Shown: positions 1 through 6,457 of the stretch, one piece after another
Layout: the number at the start of each line of letters is the position of its first letter
Position numbering within the stretch: position 1 is the first letter of the stretch
NCBI GenBank assembly: GCA_905214905.1
Contig: CAJMNK010000051.1
Location: 1-15,493 of the forward strand
Source of the DNA: an uncultured bacterium
GTDB taxonomy: Bacteria > Actinomycetota > Coriobacteriia > Coriobacteriales > Coriobacteriaceae
Length of the DNA stretch: 15,493 nucleotides
Direction: 5' to 3'
Notes under the pieces: model-generated
Databases searched by the model: none
The model's input: only the letters and a program-made list of their open reading frames with translations
What the model was told of the DNA's origin: nothing
Program-made: the position numbers and the translations under genes

Positions 1-177
1 GCTGCGCTGGTCGGTGTTGTAGAAGCCGCTGCCCTCAAACTTGATGCCGCTTGCCGAGAACGTTTTTGTCGCCGGAGCGCCGCAGCTCGGACACACGACC
101 TCGGGGGTCTCGGACATGGGATGCTCAACCTCAAACACGTTGCCGCAACTCGAGCACTTGTAATCGTAGCGCGCCAT
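1..177 (-). CDS. FmdB-family zinc-ribbon protein, 3' part missing
   Basis: The first 59 codons of a gene that runs off the left edge of the window. The protein starts MARYDYKCSSCGNVFEVEH and carries two CxxC pairs, CSSC at residues 8-11 and CPSC at about 31-34, the layout of the small FmdB/CxxC-CxxC-SSSS regulatory-protein family. The next segment, ending in GIKFEGSGFYNTD, is also typical of that family. The ATG at 175-177 has AAAAGGAAG a few bases upstream, a good ribosome binding site. Its biochemical role is poorly known; these proteins are presumed to bind zinc. It follows the amylase fusion in the same direction, 88 bp away, with a hairpin between, so it is probably not part of the glycogen pathway. 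The C-terminus is not visible. Confidence 0.88.
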   Translation of the reverse strand, partial: MARYDYKCSSCGNVFEVEHPMSETPEVVCPSCGAPATKTFSASGIKFEGSGFYNTDQRS

Positions 178-199
178 AATACTTCCTTTTCAGCACAAA

Positions 200-221
200 G
201 CGGGCAGATCGCTCTGCCCGC
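200..221 (-). terminator. Hairpin after the GH13-GH77 gene, possible terminator
   Basis: A perfect 9-bp stem, GCGGGCAGA at 200-208 and TCTGCCCGC at 213-221, with a 4-nt loop. Read in the minus direction it follows the stop codon of the amylase fusion by 44 bp and is followed by TTTGTG, only a short U-run. It also sits just ahead of the fmdB-like gene's ribosome binding site. It may be a weak intrinsic terminator or a structured leader. Confidence 0.45.
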
Positions 222-265
222 ATAAATTCAAACAGCTGTAACTGTACCCTATATCGGGGGTTTTA

Positions 266-3200
266 TCACGCTTCGCCCCAGAATCTATGGGTGTTGCGCA
301 GGAGCTGTGCAGTTTTGCCCTCAGCGGCCGCAACGTCTGCCTCATCGGCCTGCCAGGTCCAGTTGCCCGTGGCGACACCCGGCACGTTCATGCGCGCGTC
401 GTCGCTAAGCCCCAGGACATCCTGCAGCGGCATCATCACCAGGGGAGCATTGCTTGCGAGCGCGTCGCCCATCAGCTTGGCCGCCACCTCAACACCGCTC
501 GGCTCGTCGCCGCCAGCAAAGGAGCGCGTGCACCAACCGGCGAGTGTCGACGTATCGTGCGTCGAGGTGTATAGAATCTTGCCCGGCGTTGGATGCACGC
601 CGCAGCGAACGTCGTAATCGCTAAACTCCAGCACGTCCATGCCGGGGAAGCCGCAGGTCGAAGCCATGGCGCGAACACCGGGCGTCAGGTAGCCTAGGTC
701 CTCGGCGATAAAGTTGAGCGGACCCAGCTCGTCAAAGGCGGTTTGGAACAGGTCCTTGCCCGGACCCGCCAGCCAGCGGCCGTCGGCGCAGGCCTTGCCT
801 GCGGGAATGCTAAAGTAGCTGTGGAAGCCCAGGAAGTGGTCCAGGCGCACACGGTCGTAGAGCGAGAACGCGCGACGCAGGCGGTCCATCCACCAGCGGT
901 AGCCGTTCTGCTTCATGTGGTCCCAGCGGAACGTCGGGTTGCCCCACACCTGGCCCTCGGGCGCAAAGTTATCGGGCGGCGCACCGGAGATCTCGATTGC
1001 CTTGCCGGTATCGGAAAGCCAGAAGTTTTCGGGCTCGCTCCACGCGTCGGCCGAATCGTCCGAAACGTACATGGGAATGTCGCCGATGACCTCGATGCCC
1101 TTCTTGTGCGCATAGTTCATGAGCTCGCACCAGGCAAGGTCAAAGCGGTACTGCATGTACGCCTGCAGCTCTGCCTCGTCGTGGAAACGTTTGTCGTCAA
1201 TCAGATGCTCGTTGTAGCGCGCGACATCTGCCGGCCAATCGTGGCGCGACTCGCCCTCAAAGTACTTCTTGACGGCCATGTAGACGCAGTACTTCTCGAG
1301 CCAATCGGCGTTGCGATGCTTAAACGCCGTGTAGAGCGGGTCTGCATCCTCGCCGCCACGGGCCTTCCAAGTCTCAAAGTCGGCCGCCAGCTCCTCTTGG
1401 CTTTCGGGCAGCAGGTCAATATTGCCCGCAAAGGCCGAAGGCCCGGCGTAAGGGGAGCGGAAGAAGTCCGTTGGGTTGACGGGCAGGACCTGCCAGTAGC
1501 GCATGCCCATGGCGGCCAGATGGTCGATAAAGCGACGCGTGGGTGCGCCGATCGTGCCGGGCTTGCCGTCGTCGGTGGGTACCGAGGTGATATGACAAAC
1601 GACGCCCGCGCCGTGATCGAGCGGCTCCTGCAGGCGCTGCTCGGCATGGTGATAGATGATCGACGAGCCCAGCGGATACAGATCGAGCGTGACCGTACCG
1701 TTGTGGATCTCGCATTCGTGACCGCTGATCACGTCACTCGCGCATTCGCCGAGCGCCGGAATCGTCACGCGGTGCGAATTGCGCAGGCTGCGGTTGATGA
1801 TAACCGTCGCGGACTCGCCATTCTTGCCCGTGCGGTTGTAGGCCAGCACCTCGTCGTTGAGCGCGAAGGCCTTGATCTCGCCGTCGATCATAAACGGCAG
1901 TGCGCGGCGTACCGCAGAGGCGTTTTTGACAATAGCCAGCGTATCGAAGTCGTGCAGTTGGTCCTTGGTCGGCAGGGTGCGGCGGTTGCCCGGATCGGTA
2001 AGGCCCTCCAGGCCGTATTCGTCGCCGTAGTAAATTGAAGGCACGCCGGGGAAGGTCATCTGCATAAGCGTTGCAAGCCAAAAACGGCTCTTGGCCAGGC
2101 CCATCGAGTTCTCGTCCAGACGCCACTTGCTGTGCTCGCACTCGGGCAGCTGCGACTCGTCGGGGCCGCCGCCGAGTACCGAGATGATACGCGGGCGGTC
2201 GTGGCTCGAAAGCAGATTGAGCGCGCAGGACAATGCCTCGCTCGGGTAGTTCTCGCGCAGGGTCTCGATATCCTCGGCGGCCTCGTAGGCGTTCTTGTAG
2301 CCCATCAAAAAGCCGATGACCACGTCGCGGAAGGGGTAATCCATAGCAGAGTCCAGCTCGGATCCCTGCAGGTAGCGGCGCAGATGGCCGTAGCTAATCT
2401 TGTTAGAGGCGTCTTCCCAGACTTCGCCGAGCAACAGTGCGTCAGGCTTCTCGGCGAGCACGGCCTTTTTTATCTCGGCCAGGAAGTCGTCGGAAAGCTC
2501 GTCGGCCACGTCCAGGCGCCAGCCATGAGCGCCGGCACGTAGCCATTTACGGATCACGCCGTCCTTGCCCAGGAGCCGCTCGCGTACCAGCTCGGAGCTC
2601 TCATTGATGGCGGGCATGTTGCCCACGCCCCACCAGCAGTCATACGAGCCGTCCTCGTGGAAATAAAACGCATCGCGCCACGGCGAATCCTCGCTCTGCC
2701 AGGCGCCCACGCCGGGGTAGTTGCCGTAGCGGTTGAAATAGATCGAGTCATCGCCCGTATGGTTAAAGACGCCGTCCAGGATGATGGAGATGCCCAGCTT
2801 CTCGGCTGCCTGGCACAGCTCGGTAAAGTCCTGCTCGGTGCCCAGGATCGGGTCGATCTTGGTGTAGTCGGCCGTGTCGTAGCGGTGGTTGCTCGCGGCC
2901 TCAAAGATGGGGTTGAGGTAAATGGCCGTGAAGCCCAGCTCCGCGATGCGGGGCAGGTCATTTTGGATACCCTTGAGCGAGCCACCGTAAAAATCCCAGG
3001 TCTTGATGGAGCCGTCTTCGGCACGCTTGTACTCGGGCGGTTCATTCCAGTCCTCGACCATGCGGCGCTGGATTCCGTTGCGAGGCTTTTCGACTTCGGT
3101 CTGCGTGCGCTCGCGCCAGTTTTCGTCGCGTGCATAGCGGTCGGGGAAGATCTGGTAAACCATGCCACGCTCGTACCACTCGGGACGAACTTCGCGGTGC

Positions 3201-3562
3201 TTGTAGACGGTAATCTGGAAGGACGGGACCTCGGCGTAGTCGTAGGTTACGCCCTCGCCGCCGGTGCGGCCTTGCGGCGCGCCCAAGCGAACCTCGGGTT
3301 GGCCCTCGATATTGCATATAAAGCTGTACCAGATAAGACAGGGCTCGGTGCACTCAAGCTCTACGGTAAATATGCCGTCGCCCTCGTGCGTCATGGGATA
3401 CAGAGACTCACCGATTTCATCGATCCAGGTGCGCAGCGTAAGCGTTGCCTGGTTGGGATCGGCATCCTCCAAAATCACCGAGAGTGCAACGGAAGTTCCA
3501 GTGGTCACAGCGCCAAACGGAGTGCGAAACTGCGGCAGACGGCTGTTGTGAATCAATCTCAT
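266..3562 (-). CDS. Two-domain enzyme: GH13 neopullulanase-like amylase fused to GH77 4-alpha-glucanotransferase
   Basis: A 1098-residue protein with two complete glycoside hydrolases. Residues 1-125 form a beta-rich N-terminal module. A GH13 barrel follows, with region I DGVFNH (263-268), region II GWRLDVADE (nucleophile D351), region III LLGEVWED (acid/base E380) and region IV SSHD (D455). MPAIN at 316-320 matches the MPKLN-type fifth region of the neopullulanase/cyclomaltodextrinase group. From about residue 650 a MalQ-like GH77 domain begins (GVVCHITSVPTDDG), with RLDHFLGF (nucleophile D908), IAEDLGYLTPGV (E954) and STHDTSTLAGW (D1003), plus the late NWTWQ motif. All six catalytic acids are present, so both halves should be active. 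The inferred role is hydrolysis and disproportionation of maltodextrins from glycogen or diet. No signal peptide is evident, so it is probably cytoplasmic. It follows glgA but has a 429-bp gap and its own candidate promoter. The ATG has only a weak upstream GGA. Confidence 0.93.
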   Translation of the reverse strand: MRLIHNSRLPQFRTPFGAVTTGTSVALSVILEDADPNQATLTLRTWIDEIGESLYPMTHEGDGIFTVELECTEPCLIWYSFICNIEGQPEVRLGAPQGRTGGEGVTYDYAEVPSFQITVYKHREVRPEWYERGMVYQIFPDRYARDENWRERTQTEVEKPRNGIQRRMVEDWNEPPEYKRAEDGSIKTWDFYGGSLKGIQNDLPRIAELGFTAIYLNPIFEAASNHRYDTADYTKIDPILGTEQDFTELCQAAEKLGISIILDGVFNHTGDDSIYFNRYGNYPGVGAWQSEDSPWRDAFYFHEDGSYDCWWGVGNMPAINESSELVRERLLGKDGVIRKWLRAGAHGWRLDVADELSDDFLAEIKKAVLAEKPDALLLGEVWEDASNKISYGHLRRYLQGSELDSAMDYPFRDVVIGFLMGYKNAYEAAEDIETLRENYPSEALSCALNLLSSHDRPRIISVLGGGPDESQLPECEHSKWRLDENSMGLAKSRFWLATLMQMTFPGVPSIYYGDEYGLEGLTDPGNRRTLPTKDQLHDFDTLAIVKNASAVRRALPFMIDGEIKAFALNDEVLAYNRTGKNGESATVIINRSLRNSHRVTIPALGECASDVISGHECEIHNGTVTLDLYPLGSSIIYHHAEQRLQEPLDHGAGVVCHITSVPTDDGKPGTIGAPTRRFIDHLAAMGMRYWQVLPVNPTDFFRSPYAGPSAFAGNIDLLPESQEELAADFETWKARGGEDADPLYTAFKHRNADWLEKYCVYMAVKKYFEGESRHDWPADVARYNEHLIDDKRFHDEAELQAYMQYRFDLAWCELMNYAHKKGIEVIGDIPMYVSDDSADAWSEPENFWLSDTGKAIEISGAPPDNFAPEGQVWGNPTFRWDHMKQNGYRWWMDRLRRAFSLYDRVRLDHFLGFHSYFSIPAGKACADGRWLAGPGKDLFQTAFDELGPLNFIAEDLGYLTPGVRAMASTCGFPGMDVLEFSDYDVRCGVHPTPGKILYTSTHDTSTLAGWCTRSFAGGDEPSGVEVAAKLMGDALASNAPLVMMPLQDVLGLSDDARMNVPGVATGNWTWQADEADVAAAEGKTAQLLRNTHRFWGEA

Positions 3563-3623
3563 AGTACGGTCCAGTTCTATACAATCATGGCCAGCGGGCC
3601 ATGGGCTTAACGCACAATACTTA

Positions 3624-3652
3624 AGTATATCGTTGCACTTTAGTTGTATAAA
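3624..3652 (-). promoter_or_regulatory. Candidate sigma-70-type promoter for the GH13-GH77 gene
   Basis: On the minus strand, TTTATA (3647-3652) and TATACT (3624-3629) are separated by 17 bp, with 4/6 and 5/6 matches to consensus. The -10 overlaps a perfect 12-bp palindrome, ATACTTAAGTAT (3617-3628), which could be an operator. The start codon is about 55 nt downstream. Confidence 0.5.
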
Positions 3653-3693
3653 CTACAGCCGCTCATTATCGGCGAACGGTTGTCCTAGAAAAT

Positions 3694-3703
3694 CGTTTTA
3701 CCA
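3694..3703 (-). promoter_or_regulatory. Possible regulator half-site TGGTAAAACG
   Basis: The minus strand reads TGGTAAAACG about 40 bp upstream of the candidate -35. The identical 10-mer occurs at 13913-13922 in the glgB/HAD intergenic region, where related copies cluster. The protein that might bind it is not in the window. Confidence 0.4.
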
Positions 3704-3767
3704 TCCACATTATCGCGATACTCGAAAACGCCTATGTAGATAGTATTTGTAGCCAAACAAAACAGCT

Positions 3768-3901
3768 CCGGTTTACTACGACGAATTGAATGATCTCAAC
3801 CACAGTCATTTTAGTGATATTAAAACTGCAGGTAGAAGCGTTGCCAATTTCGATGATTACTCGCCGTGGTCGGCCGGAGCCATTTTGTCGTAGTAAACCG
3901 G
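3768..3901. repeat. 134-bp element bounded by perfect 15-bp inverted repeats
   Basis: CCGGTTTACTACGAC at 3768-3782 is the exact reverse complement of 3887-3901. The interior is AT-rich and includes an imperfect palindrome around CAGTCATTTTAGTGATATTA. There is no transposase and no clear target-site duplication. The right end can alternatively form a small local hairpin, GGCCGG at 3872-3877 with CCGGCC at 3898-3903. It may be a MITE-like repeat, or a long-range stem in an untranslated RNA; the sequence alone does not decide. Confidence 0.5.
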
Positions 3902-3930
3902 CCCTCTTTTTAATGCGGGGTTCAACCAAG

Positions 3931-3959
3931 AAGAGGGCGCCTGCTTGGGGCGCCCTCTT
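3931..3959. terminator. Strong stem-loop after glgA, probable bidirectional terminator
   Basis: A perfect 11-bp stem, AAGAGGGCGCC (3931-3941) with GGCGCCCTCTT (3949-3959), and a 7-nt loop, 32 bp past the glgA stop. On the plus strand it runs into TTTTGCG. On the minus strand it has an A-rich lead and a TTCTTGG tail. It most likely ends glgA transcription and could also stop an antisense transcript. Confidence 0.7.
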
Positions 3960-3991
3960 TTGCGTTGAGGATTAAGTTTTAATCGTCAGGA

Positions 3992-6367
3992 TTAGCGGCG
4001 CTTGCGGGTGGCCGTTGCCTTGCGGACGGAGGTCTTCTTGGTCGGAGCCTTTTCCTCGGCCGGAGTGGCAGGGGAGACCGGGGTCTCCTTGGCAGGCTCG
4101 GGCTTAGCCTCTGCCTTCGGTGCGGCCTTGACCTCAGCGGCCTTCGGTTCCGGCTCGGGCTTTACCTTGGGCTTGGGCTCCTCTTTGACGGCAGCGGGCT
4201 TAGCCTCTGCCTTGGTAGTTGCGGCCTTGGTCGTGGTCTTTTTGGCCGTTGTCGTGCTGCGCTTGCGCGTGGTGGTCTTGGCGGTGGGCTCGGTCTCGAC
4301 GGTTGCCTCCGCCTTGGAATCGGCAGGCGTCTCCTCGACCTTGACGGCGGGCTTTGCGGCAGCCTTCGGAGCGGCCTTGGTCGCAGTAGCCTTGGCGGCC
4401 GTCGACTTCGTTGCCGTGGTCTTCTTGGCAGCTGTTGCCTTCTTGGCGGTCGTGGTCGTCTTCTTGGTAGCGGTCTTTGCCGGAGCTTTGGCGGACGGCT
4501 TGGCCTCTGCGACCTCGGCCTTTACCTCGGGAACGACCTCGGCCTCAGCGGCCTTCTTGGCAGCGGCGGTCGTACGCTTGCGCGTGGTCGTTGCTTTGGC
4601 AGTAGTTGCCTTGGCGGCGGTGGGCTTGCTCGCAGTCGCAGCCTTGCTCGCAGCGGCCTTCGTGGTCGTGGCCTTCTTAGCCGTCGTCTTACGAGTTGTG
4701 GTCTTCTTTGCCGCGGGCTTCGCAGCGGGCTTCGCCTCGGGCTTGGACTCGGGCTTGGACTCGGGAGCAGCCTCAGCCTTCACCTCAGGCTCGGCCTTTG
4801 CGGGCTCAGCCTCAACCGGCTTCTCTTCGGCCTTGGGCTCCTCAGCGGCAACCGGCTCAGCTGCAACCTCAGACTCGTCGACAACAGCCGCCGGCCTCTT
4901 AATCTCCGGATGCATAAAGAAGTACAGGTCCAGATACTTGTCGGCCGAGCGCGTCCAGCTAAAGTCCTGACTCATGGCCTGCGTGACCAGCTGGTTCCAG
5001 GCATCGCGGTTGTCCCAGAACAGGCGTGCCGCGCGGAATACGGCATCGCCCATCTCATCGCCGTTAAAGTTGCTAAACGAGAATCCCGTACCCTCGCCGG
5101 TAAACTCGTTATACGGGATCACGGTGTCCTTCAGGCCGCCGGTCTCGCGCACGATGGGCAGGGTGCCGTAGCGCATGGCGATGATCTGCGACAGGCCGCA
5201 GGGCTCAAACTTCGAAGGCATTAGGAACATATCGGCGGCGGCATACATGCGCTGCGACAGCGCGGGATCGAACTCGATGCGCGCGGCCATGGTGCCGGGG
5301 TACTTGTCCTGGAAGTAGCGTAAACCGTCCTCGTAGTCGCGGTCGCCGGTGCCCAGCACCGCCACCTGCACGCCGCCGGCCAAAATGCGGTCGAGCGCGT
5401 ACATGACCAGGTCCATACCCTTTTGGCGCGTCAGGCGTGTGACCATAACCATAAGCGGGCGGTCGTCGCGAACCTCGAGCCCCAGCTCTTCTTGCAGCTT
5501 GGCCTTGCACACGGCCTTGCCGGAGCGGTCCTCCACGGTGTAGTTGGCGGCAATGCGCTTGTCGGTCGCCGGGTCAAAGCCCGCAACGTCAATGCCATTC
5601 AGGATGCCCTGCAGCGCATAGGAGCGCTCGCGCAGCACACCGTCCAGGCCCTCGCCAAACTCAGGCGTCTGGATCTCGGCCGCATAGGTGGGGCTCACCG
5701 TGGTGATGGCGTCGGCATAGCGCAACGCGCCCAGCATGTAGTTGATGCTGCAGGCGTCGCAACGCAGCTGCGAGGCGGCCGCCGGAATATGCGCCACGCC
5801 CAGGATGTCTTCCATCACAGTGTCGCTAAACTGGCCCTGGAACGCCACGTTGTGGATTGAGAACACGGTCTTGACGCGGTCGTACAGCGGAAGGCCCTGG
5901 TAGAACTCGCGCAAGAACACGGGCGCCAGTGCCGTCTGCCAGTCGTTGCAGTGCAGGATGTCGCACTCAAAACCGGCCGGCAGGTGCTGCAGACTCTCGG
6001 TGATGGCCTTGGAGAAAAACGCAAAGCGCTCGCCGTCATCAAAGAAGCCGTACGGATAGTCGCGCGCAAAGTAGCGCTCGTTGTCGATGAACATATACGT
6101 GACGCCGTCGTGCTCGAGCTTCTCGAGCCCGCAGTACTCATTGCGCCAGCCCAGGCTCACGTAAAAGTCGGAGAAGTGCTGCATCTGCGCCTTGTACTCG
6201 TCCTTGATGGTGGCGTACTTGGGCACCATGACGATGACCTCGGCGCCGGCGCGCACAAGCGCCGCAGGCAGCGAGCCCGCCACGTCGCCCAGGCCACCGG
6301 TCTTAACAAACGGTGCGCACTCGGCCGAGGCAAACACGATCTGCATCTTTTTGCTGGAATCTGCCAT
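3992..6367 (-). CDS. glgA: Glycogen synthase with a roughly 300-residue Lys/Ala/Thr-rich C-terminal tail
   Basis: Transfers glucose from ADP-glucose to the non-reducing end of alpha-1,4-glucan (family GT5, GT-B fold). The first 490 or so residues are a full-length bacterial GlgA: KTGGLGDVAG near the N-terminus binds ADP-glucose, and SKFEPCGLSQ (about 385-394) carries the conserved glutamate of the C-terminal donor site. After HPEIKRP the protein continues for about 300 residues made almost wholly of A, K, T, E and P. Acidic/basic EAKPE stretches alternate with KKTTTRKTTAKK-like blocks, ending in RKATATRKRR. Normal GlgA is about 480 residues, so this tail is extra. An ATG at 6379 is in frame, but the GGGAG ribosome binding site lies within that codon context and is correctly spaced for the ATG at 6365-6367, giving 791 residues. 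It lies 90 bp after glgD with a hairpin between. Confidence 0.96.
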   Translation of the reverse strand: MADSSKKMQIVFASAECAPFVKTGGLGDVAGSLPAALVRAGAEVIVMVPKYATIKDEYKAQMQHFSDFYVSLGWRNEYCGLEKLEHDGVTYMFIDNERYFARDYPYGFFDDGERFAFFSKAITESLQHLPAGFECDILHCNDWQTALAPVFLREFYQGLPLYDRVKTVFSIHNVAFQGQFSDTVMEDILGVAHIPAAASQLRCDACSINYMLGALRYADAITTVSPTYAAEIQTPEFGEGLDGVLRERSYALQGILNGIDVAGFDPATDKRIAANYTVEDRSGKAVCKAKLQEELGLEVRDDRPLMVMVTRLTRQKGMDLVMYALDRILAGGVQVAVLGTGDRDYEDGLRYFQDKYPGTMAARIEFDPALSQRMYAAADMFLMPSKFEPCGLSQIIAMRYGTLPIVRETGGLKDTVIPYNEFTGEGTGFSFSNFNGDEMGDAVFRAARLFWDNRDAWNQLVTQAMSQDFSWTRSADKYLDLYFFMHPEIKRPAAVVDESEVAAEPVAAEEPKAEEKPVEAEPAKAEPEVKAEAAPESKPESKPEAKPAAKPAAKKTTTRKTTAKKATTTKAAASKAATASKPTAAKATTAKATTTRKRTTAAAKKAAEAEVVPEVKAEVAEAKPSAKAPAKTATKKTTTTAKKATAAKKTTATKSTAAKATATKAAPKAAAKPAVKVEETPADSKAEATVETEPTAKTTTRKRSTTTAKKTTTKAATTKAEAKPAAVKEEPKPKVKPEPEPKAAEVKAAPKAEAKPEPAKETPVSPATPAEEKAPTKKTSVRKATATRKRR

Positions 6368-6372
6368 ATTGT

Positions 6373-6377
6373 CTCCC
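6373..6377 (-). promoter_or_regulatory. Ribosome binding site that fixes the glgA start
   Basis: The minus strand reads GGGAG five bases before the ATG at 6365-6367. It overlaps the upstream in-frame ATG (6377-6379), which itself has no Shine-Dalgarno sequence, so the downstream ATG is preferred. Confidence 0.7.
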
Positions 6378-6390
6378 ATGTTGCAATTCG

Positions 6391-6426
6391 AGAATAGCCG
6401 CCTGGCACAAACCGGGCGGCTATTCT
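6391..6426 (-). other. 12-bp perfect stem-loop between glgD and glgA
   Basis: AGAATAGCCGCC (6391-6402) pairs perfectly with GGCGGCTATTCT (6415-6426) around a 12-nt loop. It starts 32 bp after the glgD stop and ends 23 bp before the glgA start. No U-tract follows, so it may be a processing or stabilising structure, or a weak terminator that lowers glgA expression. Confidence 0.6.
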
Positions 6427-6457
6427 ACATGTTACGAGCGATGTTGCGGTGCCAACG

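Larger units (their letters stand above)
3563..3991. other. 429-bp AT-rich intergenic region
   Basis: No credible gene lies between glgA and the GH13-GH77 gene. Read leftward from glgA, the gap holds a strong stem-loop (3931-3959), an element bounded by 15-bp inverted repeats (3768-3901), one copy of the GGTAAAAC motif (3694-3703) and a candidate minus-strand promoter (3624-3652). It is visibly richer in A and T than the flanking genes. Two open frames of about 60 codons (3732-3929 minus, 3790-3975 plus) cover the inverted-repeat element but have no recognisable product. Confidence 0.7.

Noticed and set aside
743..2038. A 431-codon open frame on the plus strand, opposite the GH13-GH77 gene
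   Set aside because: Composition-driven shadow in high-GC DNA. It shows no recognisable domain, while the opposite strand encodes a full enzyme with intact catalytic motifs.
3732..3929. A 65-codon minus-strand frame in the glgA downstream gap
   Set aside because: It spans the inverted-repeat element, has no convincing ribosome binding site, and the repeat arms explain the open frame better than a gene does.
4000..4900. Repetitive DNA considered as a CRISPR array or tandem satellite
   Set aside because: The repeats are short, degenerate, in frame and without regular spacers; they encode the GlgA low-complexity tail.
4002..4970. A 322-codon plus-strand frame predicted to be very hydrophobic (A/V/L/F-rich)
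   Set aside because: It is the antisense of the Lys/Ala/Thr tail of GlgA. Lysine codons read backwards give Leu/Phe, so it mimics a membrane protein by chance.
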